64,000 nucleotides of DNA from Selenomonadales bacterium 4137-cl (lineage in GTDB: Bacteria; Bacillota; Negativicutes; Sporomusales; UBA7701): NCBI GenBank assembly GCA_032334055.1, contig JAUOZS010000001.1, forward strand, positions 3,682,001-3,746,000, in the 5' to 3' direction. Each line of letters begins with the position of its first letter. The stretch's first letter is position 1. Positions 1 through 7,373 of this stretch are shown piece by piece. Below the pieces are notes generated by a model that saw only the letters and a list, made by a program, of their open reading frames with translations, had not been told where the DNA came from and did no database searches. The position numbers were made by a program, and so were the translations under genes.

Positions 1-595
1 CCCAGGCGCCGAATTCCTGGCCGAGCATTATCGGCAGCGCGTCCTGTAGTTGCGTGCGGCCCACCTTGATGACGCCGGCGAACTCAGCCTCTTTGGCCTG
101 CAAATCCGCCTGGAGGGCGGCGCACGCCTCGCTAAGCGGCTGGAGCAGCCAGACGGCGGCGATCCTGAGAGCGGTGGGGTAAACATCGTTTGTGGATTGG
201 TGGAGGTTCACGTGGTCGAGAGGGTGAACCGGGCCAGTCTTGCCCCCGGTAAGGAGTTCGTTCGCGCGACTGGCGAGAACCTCATTGACGTTCATGTTGG
301 TGGAGGTGCCGGCCCCGCCCTGGAAGGCATCGACGACAAACTGATCGGCCAATCCGCCGGCGACGACTTCGTCGGCCGCCCGGACAATAGCGCGGGCGAC
401 GTCGCCATCCAGAAAACCCTGCTCGCCGTTTACCTCGGCGGCGGCCTTCTTGATGAGGGCGAGAGCGGCGATCAGCCGGGGATGGACCCGGAAACCCGAA
501 AGAGGGAAGTTCTCAACCGCCCGCAAGGTGTGGACGCCATAATACGCCTCGTCCGGCAGTTCGCGCTCTCCAAGCAAGTCCTTGTCGCGACGCAA
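1..595 (-). CDS. aspA: Aspartate ammonia-lyase, N-terminal part (runs off the window)
   Basis: Translating the minus strand gives about 198 residues of the aspartase/fumarase superfamily: the N-terminal ELPDEAYYGVHTLRAVENF block, then GGAGTSTNMNVNEVLASRA and HPLDHVNLHQSTNDVYPTA, which form part of the active site and separate aspartases from argininosuccinate lyases. The enzyme reversibly deaminates L-aspartate to fumarate and ammonia. The C-terminal half, with the catalytic SS loop, lies outside the window. I place the start at a TTG at 595 because GGAGG sits 8 nt upstream; a GTG three codons earlier has no spacing to that site. A parS site lies just upstream and parB is next on the same strand. 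Fumarase class II is the main alternative, but the sequence reads as aspartase. Confidence 0.85.
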   Translation of the reverse strand, partial: MRRDKDLLGERELPDEAYYGVHTLRAVENFPLSGFRVHPRLIAALALIKKAAAEVNGEQGFLDGDVARAIVRAADEVVAGGLADQFVVDAFQGGAGTSTNMNVNEVLASRANELLTGGKTGPVHPLDHVNLHQSTNDVYPTALRIAAVWLLQPLSEACAALQADLQAKEAEFAGVIKVGRTQLQDALPIMLGQEFGAW

Positions 596-619
596 TCGGC
601 TCACCTCCGTCGTGCGCAA

Positions 620-635
620 TGTTTCACGTGAAACA
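620..635. promoter_or_regulatory. parS: parS centromere site 1
   Basis: The perfect 16-bp palindrome TGTTTCACGTGAAACA matches the Firmicute parS consensus bound by ParB/Spo0J. It lies between the parB stop and the aspA start, so it also overlaps the probable aspA leader. A second site is inside parB. ParB-CTP clamps load here and spread, and Soj and SMC act on the complex (known for the family). Confidence 0.95.
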
Positions 636-636
636 G

Positions 637-1518
637 TTATACCACCAGCGGACCGCGCGTCTTGGTCGCGGTGGCTGCCTCCGGCACGATTAATGCCTCG
701 ATAATGCGTTCAAGGTCATCAGGCGAGTAAAATTCGATTTCAATTTTACTGCGCATTTTCCCCGGTTTGATCTTGACCTGGGTGCCGAGGGCCATCTTTA
801 GGCGTTCTTCGGCTTCGGCCAGGAATATCTCCCGGTTCTCCTGTTTTTTTGGTTTTGGCGGCCGTGGCGAGTTGAGCAGACGGCGGACCAGTTCCTCGGC
901 GTCGCGTGCCGACAGCTCACCCTCGATGATGCTGTCAGCGGCTTCCTCCTGCAGTTCGGCGTTTTCCAGGGCGAGCAGCGGTCGGACCTGCCCCGTCGTC
1001 AATGTTCCACGTGAAACATATTCCTGGACAGCCGGAGCGAGATTAAGGAGACGAACGGTGTTGGCGATCAGCGGACGACTGCGGCCGATTTTACGGGCCA
1101 CTTCCTCCTGGGTAAGGGCGAATTCCTCCATCAACCGTTTAAAGGCGAGCGCTTCTTCGATCGGGTTGAGGTTTTCCCGTTGAAGGTTCTCAATCAGGGC
1201 GATTTCGGTCATCTCTCCATCGCTGTATTCCCTGACGACAGCGGGGATTACCTGCAGGCCTACCATCTGGGCAGCCCGCCAGCGGCGTTCACCGGCGACC
1301 AGCTCATAGCCGGTCGGCGTCTTGCGGACGAGAATGGGTTGGATAACGCCGTGCTGCTTTATGGACTGAGCAAGCTCGGTCAGCGCGCCCTCGTCGAAAA
1401 CCCGCCGCGGCTGAAACCTGTTGGGGACGATGGCCTTTACCGCAATTTCGTCGCGCGGCTCGTCCTCGCCGGGAGCAAAAAAGGCGCCCAAGCCGCGCCC
1501 TAAGCCTCGTTTAGTCAT
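637..1518 (-). CDS. parB: Chromosome-partitioning protein ParB (Spo0J)
   Basis: About 293 residues. Near the N-terminus is MTKRGLGRGLGAFF, the short motif that contacts ParA in this family. The CTP-binding ParB/Srx domain follows with GVIQPILVRK and the arginine patch GERRWRAAQ, then a helix-turn-helix that reads parS (LTQEEVARKIGRSRPLIANTVRLL) and a C-terminal dimerisation domain. I use the ATG at 1518; an upstream TTG at 1524 is too close to the AGAGG site. The start overlaps the parA stop by a few bases, so the two are translationally coupled. It carries a parS site in its own coding sequence, as B. subtilis spo0J does. In spore formers Spo0J also affects sporulation initiation through Soj. 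Confidence 0.95.
   Translation of the reverse strand: MTKRGLGRGLGAFFAPGEDEPRDEIAVKAIVPNRFQPRRVFDEGALTELAQSIKQHGVIQPILVRKTPTGYELVAGERRWRAAQMVGLQVIPAVVREYSDGEMTEIALIENLQRENLNPIEEALAFKRLMEEFALTQEEVARKIGRSRPLIANTVRLLNLAPAVQEYVSRGTLTTGQVRPLLALENAELQEEAADSIIEGELSARDAEELVRRLLNSPRPPKPKKQENREIFLAEAEERLKMALGTQVKIKPGKMRSKIEIEFYSPDDLERIIEALIVPEAATATKTRGPLVV
1003..1018. promoter_or_regulatory. parS: parS centromere site 2, inside parB
   Basis: TGTTCCACGTGAAACA is a parS sequence within the parB reading frame. It differs from site 1 by one base in the left arm and is the variant found in several Bacillus parS sites. Two sites within 400 bp, about 12 kb from oriC, fit an origin-proximal centromere. Confidence 0.95.
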
Positions 1519-2272
1519 CGCCAATCACCTCTTTCGCCAGGTCGAAGTACACTTCCGCCCCTTTGGACTTGGGGTCGTATTTGATAACCGGCTGGCCGTG
1601 ACTCGGCGCCTCGCTCAGTCGAACGTTGCGGGGAATAATGGTCTGATAAACCTTGTGGCGCAGATGGCTCTTCACCTCGTCGACGACTTGGATGGAAAGA
1701 TTGGTGCGGGCGTCGAACATCGTCAATACGACCCCTTCGAGGGTTAGGCCCGGGTTGAGATTCTTCTGGACAAGGGAGATGGTGTTCATCAGTTGGGTCA
1801 GTCCTTCAAGGGCGTAGAACTCGCACTGGATGGGAATGATTACTGAGTTAGCGGCCGTAAGCGCATTAATGGTCAGTAGGCCGAGCGACGGCGGGCAGTC
1901 GATGATTACATAGTCGAATTCGTATTTTGCTTTATCGATCGCTTTCTTGAGACGAGTCTCTCTCGATAGCACCGAGACGAGTTCGATCTCGGCGCCAGCC
2001 AACTGGATGGTTGCCGGAAGAAGGAACAAGCCGGAAACTTGCGTAGGCTGGAGAACAGATTCCACGGGGATGTCGTTGACGAGGGCGTCGTAGGCGCACC
2101 GCTTGATGGCGGCTTTGTTGAACCCCAGACCGCTGGTGGAATTGCCCTGGGGATCGCTGTCGACAAGCAGCACTTTCTTGCCAAGCTCAGCCAGACAGGC
2201 GCTCAGGTTGACGGCGGTCGTCGTTTTGCCCACGCCGCCTTTTTGGTTGGCTATGGCAATTACTTTTACCAC
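1511..2272 (-). CDS. parA: Chromosome-partitioning ATPase ParA (Soj)
   Basis: 253 residues of the deviant-Walker ParA/MinD family. NQKGGVGKTTTAVNLSACL near the N-terminus is the P-loop with its signature lysine, DSDPQGNSTSGLG follows it, and DYVIIDCPPSLGLLTINAL is the Walker B/switch region. The protein is short with no N-terminal DNA-binding extension, as in chromosomal Soj. The GTG at 2272 has GAGG eight bases upstream; an earlier GTG at 2281 abuts that site. It dimerises with ATP, binds DNA nonspecifically and is stimulated by ParB; in B. subtilis it also regulates DnaA. It forms an operon with parB. Confidence 0.95.
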   Translation of the reverse strand: MVKVIAIANQKGGVGKTTTAVNLSACLAELGKKVLLVDSDPQGNSTSGLGFNKAAIKRCAYDALVNDIPVESVLQPTQVSGLFLLPATIQLAGAEIELVSVLSRETRLKKAIDKAKYEFDYVIIDCPPSLGLLTINALTAANSVIIPIQCEFYALEGLTQLMNTISLVQKNLNPGLTLEGVVLTMFDARTNLSIQVVDEVKSHLRHKVYQTIIPRNVRLSEAPSHGQPVIKYDPKSKGAEVYFDLAKEVIGDD

Positions 2273-2408
2273 GATCTTCACCTCAAAAGTTTATGAAAGT
2301 CAGGTTTATCTCATTCAACAATTTAATGGTAATTTCCTGCCGCTTCCCGGGGAGAATATTTTCGCCGCCGCCAAAATACGACAGGGAATTTAACATAAAG
2401 CGGAAGTA

Positions 2409-2437
2409 TTGACAGAACTTTGGGGGTAGGCTATGAT
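2409..2437 (+). promoter_or_regulatory. Sigma-A-type promoter of the SAM riboswitch/metH operon
   Basis: TTGACA at 2409-2414 and TATGAT at 2432-2437 are separated by 17 bp, near-consensus for the housekeeping sigma factor. Transcription would begin near 2444, about 15 nt before the first paired strand of the riboswitch. Confidence 0.85.
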
Positions 2438-2458
2438 TAGCAATAATGTTATATTCAG

Positions 2459-2558
2459 CTCTTATCGCGAGCGGCTGAGGGACTGGCCCGATGAAGCCCG
2501 GCAACCGGCCTTGTGCAGTGGTGCCAAATCCAGCGGGGATTCCCCCGGCAGATGAGAG
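2459..2558 (+). promoter_or_regulatory. SAM-I (S-box) riboswitch aptamer
   Basis: The sequence shows the S-box hallmarks in order: CTTATCGCGAGCGG, GAGGGACTGGCCCGATGAA, CCCGGCAACC, GGTGCCAAATCCAGC and GATGAGAGGA. The P1 helix forms between 2459-2466 and 2551-2558. S-box RNAs bind S-adenosylmethionine and turn off methionine genes, and the next genes are the B12-dependent methionine synthase pair. Confidence 0.95.
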
Positions 2559-2569
2559 GACCGACTATT

Positions 2570-2600
2570 GGACCTCCTTTCTGCGGAAAGGAGGTTCTTC
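2570..2600 (+). terminator. S-box expression platform hairpin
   Basis: An 11-12 bp stem (2570-2581 with 2586-2597, loop TGCG) follows the aptamer directly. The following T tract is weak (TTCTTCGATT), so termination may be inefficient. The 3' arm contains GGAGG, but the presumed metH-operon ribosome-binding site (AGGGGAGG, 2606-2613) is outside the stem, so transcriptional rather than translational control is more likely. Confidence 0.6.
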
Positions 2601-2616
2601 GATTAGGGGAGGTTGC

Positions 2617-3297
2617 ATGCAGTCGTACAATCCGCCGCTGACGAGAGTCGATAAGGAGGAAACCCGTCGCTACGCCGGGCTTAGCGGCGTAGCCGCTTTC
2701 CCGGAACAACTCCTCGAAACCGCGTGCGGCGATGCTCTGCTTCTTGCCCGGCCGCGTTCGGTATGGAACATCTACCCGTACGCTTCGGCGACAGGCATTA
2801 TCGCTGCACCAACGCCGCTGCACCTATCGGGCGACAAGATCCGCCGCCATCTGGACGGTGCAAAGGAGGCTGCGGTGCTGGCGGTCACCATTGGCCCGGC
2901 TTTGGAAGAGGAGGTGTCGCGCCTGTTCGCCGCCGGGGAATACACCGCCGGGCTGCTGCTCGACGCGGCCGGTACGGCGGCGGTGGAACAGGCGGCCGAC
3001 GCCGCAAATCACTATATCGCCGATCAGGCCGCCCGGCGGGGCTTGAAGGCGCGGAACCGCTTCAGCCCCGGCTATGGCGACTGGGCGATTACCGACCAGC
3101 CAGCTGTGGCGGCGCTGGCGGACGGGAACCACGTCGCCCTAGCGGTAACACCCAGTTGCATGCTGGTGCCGCGTAAATCGGTGACTGCGTTGATCGGGCT
3201 CGCCCCGGCAACCGTTCGAGAAGATAATCTGTGCGACAGCCGCGGTTGCGCGAGCTGCCCGCAAGCAAACTGTATTGCCAGAAGGGAGTTGTCGTAA
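2617..3297 (+). CDS. Methionine synthase reactivation-domain protein (stand-alone)
   Basis: 226 residues resembling the C-terminal AdoMet-binding activation domain of MetH, which reductively remethylates cob(II)alamin. Recognisable parts are RFSPGYGDWAITDQP and LAVTPSCMLVPRKSVTALIGL, plus a Cys-rich tail (CDSRGCASCPQANC). In E. coli this domain is fused to MetH; here it is a separate gene placed first, and its stop overlaps the metH start (TAATG). The ATG at 2617 follows AGGGGAGG. The Cys-rich tail could bind a metal or Fe-S cluster and pass electrons (inference). Confidence 0.85.
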   Translation: MQSYNPPLTRVDKEETRRYAGLSGVAAFPEQLLETACGDALLLARPRSVWNIYPYASATGIIAAPTPLHLSGDKIRRHLDGAKEAAVLAVTIGPALEEEVSRLFAAGEYTAGLLLDAAGTAAVEQAADAANHYIADQAARRGLKARNRFSPGYGDWAITDQPAVAALADGNHVALAVTPSCMLVPRKSVTALIGLAPATVREDNLCDSRGCASCPQANCIARRELS

Positions 3298-5663
3298 TGA
3301 TTTTCGTCTTTGACGGCGCAATGGGCACGATGCTACAGCAGGAAGGTCTGGCCCCCGGATACTGCCCGGAGCTTTGGAACGTGGAAAACCCGGCGGCTGT
3401 AACTGCCATCCATAGTCGGTACGTGGAAAGCGGCGCCGACATTATCGAGGCGAACACTTTCGGCGCCAATCGGATCAAGCTCACTCACTACGGTCTGGCC
3501 GACCGGGTGACGGAATTGAACAAGGCCGCCGTAAAGGCGGCCCGCGCAGCTTGCGGTTCACAAACAAAAGTGGCCGGCTCGGTAGGCCCTACAGGCAAAT
3601 TCATCGCCCCGCTCGGCGAGCTGTCCTTCGACGCCGCCTATGACGTGTATTTCGAACAGATCGCCGCCCTCAATGCCGCCGGCGTGGATATGATCATCAT
3701 TGAGACAATCATCGATATCCAGGAGATGCGCGCGGCTCTGTTGGCCGCTAAAGCGGCAACCGCCAAGCCGGTCGTCTGCCAGTTGTCGTTCGGCGCCGAC
3801 GGCCGCACCCTGACCGGCACCGACCCTAGAACGGCGGCAGTAGTTCTCGAAGCTATGGGGGCGGACATCGTAGGCGCAAACTGTTCGCTCGGCCCGGCCC
3901 AGCTTTTGCCGGTAGTGGCCGAACTGGCGGCGGCCTGCGGCCTGCCGGTCAGCGTACAGCCCAACGCCGGCATGCCCGAGTTGGTAAACGGGCAGACGGT
4001 CTTCCCGATGGGGCCTGCCGAAATGGGCGCATGGACCGCGAAACTGGTTGCCGCCGGCGCCACATACCTGGGCGGGTGCTGCGGCACCACTCCCGAGCAC
4101 ATCAAAGCGATCAGGACCGCTCTTGCTGCCGGTATACAACCCGCTGCGCGGGCCGCGGACGTACGCACCGCCCTGACCAGCCGCAGTCAAACCGTATATC
4201 TGGGCGCCGGCCTGCCGACGGTAATTATCGGCGAACGCATCAACCCGACCGGCCGCAAGGCTCTGGCGGCCGAGATCCGCGAAGGCAGCTTCGCCGCCGT
4301 CAAGCGGGAGGCTCTGGAGCAAGTCAACGCCGGCGCAAAGGTGCTGGACGTAAACATGGGCGTGCCGGGCATTGACCAGGCGGCTGCGATGGCCGCGGCG
4401 GTGACTGAGCTGTCGGTGCTGGTGGACGTGCCGCTGGCGATCGATACTACCGACGCCGCCGCTCTCGAAGCCGGGCTGAAAGCTTTCCCCGGGCGGGCGC
4501 TGATAAACTCGGTGTCGGCCGAGCCGGACCGTCTCGAACAATTCCTGCCGCTGGCGAAGAAATACGGCGCCGCCGTGCTGTGCCTGCCGATCGCCCCCGG
4601 CGGCGTGCCGGCCACAGCCGACGAACGGGTCAAAATCGCCGGCGACATCGTCAGGGCGGCACTGGCTGCCGGATTACGTCCCCAGGATCTGTTGCTCGAT
4701 CCGCTGGTGCTGACAGTAGCCGCCGACGCCCGCGCCGCACAGGAAACGCTGGCAACGCTGCGCGCCTACCGCCGCCATTTCGGCTTTCCCGCGGTCATGG
4801 GCCTGAGCAACGTGTCATATGGCCTGCCACGCCGCGACCTCATGAACGCGACCTTTTGCGCCATGGCGCTCGACGCCGGCCTGGACGCCCCCATCCTCAA
4901 CCCGTACGACCCGGCGATGCGCAATATGTTGAGCGCCGCCGCCGCTATTCTCGGCCATGATCCGCAAGGGCAGCTCTACAGCACCGCTAACGCCGGAATC
5001 ACCGGCACGGCCGCGGCCGCTCCGGCACCCCCGGCTGACGTCCTTGCGGCCGTAAAACAGGCAGTGACCAGCGGCCAGAAGGAAGCTGTCGCCGCGCTGG
5101 TTCGCCAGGCGCTGACCGAAGGCCACAGCCCACTGGCCGTGACCGACCGGAGCCTGACCGCGGCCATGAACGAGGTGGGTGAGGCGTTCGGCAAGGGACG
5201 CTGTTTCCTGCCGCAGGTCATGCTGGCGGCGGAAACAATGCGGGCCGCGTTCCTGACGTTGAAGGAAGAGCTCCCGTCCCACCGCGCCGACAGTCTCGGC
5301 ACAGTGGTATTGGCCACGGTCAGAGGCGACATCCACGACCTTGGTAAGAACATCGTCGCCGCTCTGATGGAAAACAACGGCATCAGGGTTGTAGATCTCG
5401 GTAAGGATGTTCCGGCCGAAGTGATCGTGGCCGCAGCCGAAAAAGAAAAGGCGGACATTGTCGGCCTATGCGCCCTGATGACGACGACGATGCCTCAGAT
5501 TGACACGGCCATAGCCGCCTTAAAGGCGGCCGGCAACCCGGCCCGGACGATTGTCGGCGGTGCTGTACTGACGGCGGACTACGCCGCCCAGGCCGGCGCG
5601 GACGCGTATGCGGGGAATGGGGTGGAAGCGGTCAACATCGCCAAGAGGCTCCTCGGAAAATAG
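3297..5663 (+). CDS. metH: B12-dependent methionine synthase, lacking the activation domain
   Basis: 788 residues in three modules. Residues 1-290 are the homocysteine S-methyltransferase barrel, with zinc ligands C196 and C261/C262 (GGCCGTTPEH). Residues of about 315-570 are the pterin-binding barrel (IIGERINPTGRKALAAEI). Residues of about 590-788 are the helical cap and corrinoid-binding domain with DIHDLGKNIV, where H680 is the lower axial cobalt ligand. The E. coli protein is about 1,230 residues; the missing C-terminal activation domain is supplied by the preceding gene. The ATG overlaps that gene's stop. It transfers the methyl of methyl-tetrahydrofolate to homocysteine. A related corrinoid methyltransferase is a less likely reading because all three modules and the S-box agree on methionine. 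Confidence 0.93.
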   Translation: MIFVFDGAMGTMLQQEGLAPGYCPELWNVENPAAVTAIHSRYVESGADIIEANTFGANRIKLTHYGLADRVTELNKAAVKAARAACGSQTKVAGSVGPTGKFIAPLGELSFDAAYDVYFEQIAALNAAGVDMIIIETIIDIQEMRAALLAAKAATAKPVVCQLSFGADGRTLTGTDPRTAAVVLEAMGADIVGANCSLGPAQLLPVVAELAAACGLPVSVQPNAGMPELVNGQTVFPMGPAEMGAWTAKLVAAGATYLGGCCGTTPEHIKAIRTALAAGIQPAARAADVRTALTSRSQTVYLGAGLPTVIIGERINPTGRKALAAEIREGSFAAVKREALEQVNAGAKVLDVNMGVPGIDQAAAMAAAVTELSVLVDVPLAIDTTDAAALEAGLKAFPGRALINSVSAEPDRLEQFLPLAKKYGAAVLCLPIAPGGVPATADERVKIAGDIVRAALAAGLRPQDLLLDPLVLTVAADARAAQETLATLRAYRRHFGFPAVMGLSNVSYGLPRRDLMNATFCAMALDAGLDAPILNPYDPAMRNMLSAAAAILGHDPQGQLYSTANAGITGTAAAAPAPPADVLAAVKQAVTSGQKEAVAALVRQALTEGHSPLAVTDRSLTAAMNEVGEAFGKGRCFLPQVMLAAETMRAAFLTLKEELPSHRADSLGTVVLATVRGDIHDLGKNIVAALMENNGIRVVDLGKDVPAEVIVAAAEKEKADIVGLCALMTTTMPQIDTAIAALKAAGNPARTIVGGAVLTADYAAQAGADAYAGNGVEAVNIAKRLLGK

Positions 5664-5676
5664 TGTCGATAGAACG

Positions 5677-5703
5677 AAAACGCCTGCCTTCCGGCAGGCG
5701 TTT
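5677..5703. terminator. Bidirectional terminator between metH and noc
   Basis: AAACGCCTGCC-TTCC-GGCAGGCGTTT forms a perfect stem flanked by A and T tracts. It lies between the convergent ends of metH and noc and can serve both strands. Confidence 0.9.
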
Positions 5704-5704
5704 A

Positions 5705-6574
5705 TCATTTTCTCCGCTTCGGGATTTTAAGATTGATATTTATAAATTCCTCATCCATAGTTTGGTTGACTTTGACTTTGAGTCCGGATTTTTTCATTTC
5801 GGCCACGACCGTGTTGATGGTGTTGAGGAAGATGCGGACATCACGGATGATCTTTACCACGTTCTGGCGGGGCGCCTTCTTCGCCATTTCCCGGGAAATA
5901 TCGTCAAGAATTCCCTCGACAAGGTCCTCCGCCTCGCGGACATTCATAGCGTTCTGGCAAATGACAGCCAATGCGGCCCGCTGCTTGTCGGGATCTTCCA
6001 GCTTCAGGAGGGCTCGGGCGTGGCGTTCGGTCAGGCTGGCGGCGACAAGGTCCTGGCGCACCTCGGCGGTAAGGCGGAGCAGCCTGAGCTTGTTGGCGAT
6101 AGTCGACTGATTCTTGCCCACCCTGCGGGCAAGCTCCTCCTGGGTTAGCCCAAAATTGGCAAGAAGCTGTTGGAAGCCCTCGGCCTCCTCGAGAAAGTGG
6201 AGGTCCTCGCGCTGGAGGTTCTCGATCATGGCCAGCTCGGCCATTTCCTTGTCACCCAGCTCGCGTACTATCGCCGGGACGGCGGCGAGACCGGCGAGTT
6301 TGGCGGCGCGCAGGCGGCGTTCGCCGGCGATAAGCTCGTAGCCGTCGCCGTTCCTGCGAACCAACAGGGGCTGGATTATGCCGTGCTCACGGATGGAGTC
6401 GGCCAGGTCATGCAGGCTGTCGTCGTCGAACGTTTTCCTGGGTTGGAACGGGTTGGGAGCGACTGCATCAACATTTAGGAGTTGGATTTCTGTATCATCG
6501 ACAGCTTGCTCCACAACAGTTATTTCCGGGGCGGATCCGCTGTTGAGGCCGAGAAACTTGGCCAAATTTTTCAC
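5705..6574 (-). CDS. noc: Nucleoid occlusion protein Noc (ParB paralogue)
   Basis: 289 residues with the ParB architecture: a short N-terminal segment beginning VKNLAKFLGL (the membrane-targeting helix region in Noc), the CTP-binding fold with GIIQPLLVRR and GERRLRAAKLAGL, then a helix-turn-helix (LTQEELARRVGKNQSTIANKLRLL). It lacks the MTKRGLGRGL ParA-contact motif of ParB. I call it Noc from its position beside rsmG-mnmG-mnmE, from the second ParB gene nearby, and from a perfect Noc-binding site in its own frame. Noc spreads on DNA, attaches it to the membrane and blocks Z-ring assembly over the nucleoid. The start is a GTG at 6574 with AAGGCGGTGAG upstream. Confidence 0.92.
   Translation of the reverse strand: MKNLAKFLGLNSGSAPEITVVEQAVDDTEIQLLNVDAVAPNPFQPRKTFDDDSLHDLADSIREHGIIQPLLVRRNGDGYELIAGERRLRAAKLAGLAAVPAIVRELGDKEMAELAMIENLQREDLHFLEEAEGFQQLLANFGLTQEELARRVGKNQSTIANKLRLLRLTAEVRQDLVAASLTERHARALLKLEDPDKQRAALAVICQNAMNVREAEDLVEGILDDISREMAKKAPRQNVVKIIRDVRIFLNTINTVVAEMKKSGLKVKVNQTMDEEFININLKIPKRRK
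5886..5899. promoter_or_regulatory. Noc-binding site (NBS) inside noc
   Basis: ATTTCCCGGGAAAT is an exact 14-bp match to the B. subtilis Noc-binding palindrome. It lies within the noc reading frame. A chance perfect match in 64 kb is very unlikely, and it supports the identity of the gene that contains it. Confidence 0.85.
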
Positions 6575-6656
6575 GTTGCTCTCACCGCCTTGACATACTT
6601 TATTTACATACATTATATGGTAAATATTCGGCGCCTAATGGTGATTTTCCTCTCAA

Positions 6657-7373
6657 TCACAACGGCTTTTTTTCCGGCAGGCCGGGGCGGCGGGGGTACG
6701 CACCCGGGGTTGCGGAAATCTTTTGGATGTATACGACCGCGCGGGAATCATCAAGTCCGGGGAGGCGGACCGTCCTTACATCGGCTATACGGCCGCCAAG
6801 CGCGGTGATGGCCACGCCGGCTTCGTCGAGCTCGTCGCGGTACTGGGCGCCCTTCAGAGCGACAAAGTGGCCGCCCATGGACACGAACGGCAGGCAGAGT
6901 TCGGCGAGAACGTTAAGTCGGGCGACCGCCCGCGATGTAGCCACCATATAGCGCTCGCGGTGGGTTTTCTGCCGTCCCGCTTCCTCGGCCCGGCCGTGGA
7001 CGATCTCTACGCCGGCAAGACCGAGTCGCTCGACAATCTCGCGGAGAAAATTGAGCCGCTTATTGAGCGAATCGAGAAGAGTAATCCGGATGCCGGGCCG
7101 ATATATTTTGAGCGGCAGACCGGGAAAACCGGCGCCCGTCCCCACATCGATTACGGCGGCGTCATCGGGAAATACCTGTTCGTCGTAACAGGAAAGAGAG
7201 TCGATAACATGTTTGACCGCCACCTCATGCGGCGCGGTGATTGCGGTGAGGTTGACTTTTTCGTTCCAGGCGACGAGCAAATCATTGTAGACGGTAAAAG
7301 CTTCGAGCTGCGCGTTAGTAAGCTCTATGCCGCTTTCTTTCGCGGCTGCGGCGAGACTGGCGGCGAACGTCAC
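6657..7373 (-). CDS. rsmG: 16S rRNA (guanine-N7) methyltransferase RsmG (GidB)
   Basis: 238 residues. The Rossmann SAM-binding motif VIDVGTGAGFPGLPLKI is followed by ITLLDSLNKRLNFLREIV and by MVATSRAVARLNVLAELCLP, all characteristic of RsmG, which methylates G527 of 16S rRNA. The GTG start overlaps the mnmG stop (GTGA), giving coupled translation. Loss of this gene gives low-level streptomycin resistance in many bacteria. Confidence 0.96.
   Translation of the reverse strand: MTFAASLAAAAKESGIELTNAQLEAFTVYNDLLVAWNEKVNLTAITAPHEVAVKHVIDSLSCYDEQVFPDDAAVIDVGTGAGFPGLPLKIYRPGIRITLLDSLNKRLNFLREIVERLGLAGVEIVHGRAEEAGRQKTHRERYMVATSRAVARLNVLAELCLPFVSMGGHFVALKGAQYRDELDEAGVAITALGGRIADVRTVRLPGLDDSRAVVYIQKISATPGAYPRRPGLPEKKPL

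Noticed and set aside
208..223. A CACGTG-centred sequence resembling a third parS
   Set aside because: Only the central six to eight bases match; both outer arms diverge, and it lies in conserved aspA coding sequence.
50..631. A long plus-strand reading frame over the aspA region
   Set aside because: The minus strand encodes clear aspartase motifs over the same bases; the plus frame is a shadow produced by GC-rich codon bias.
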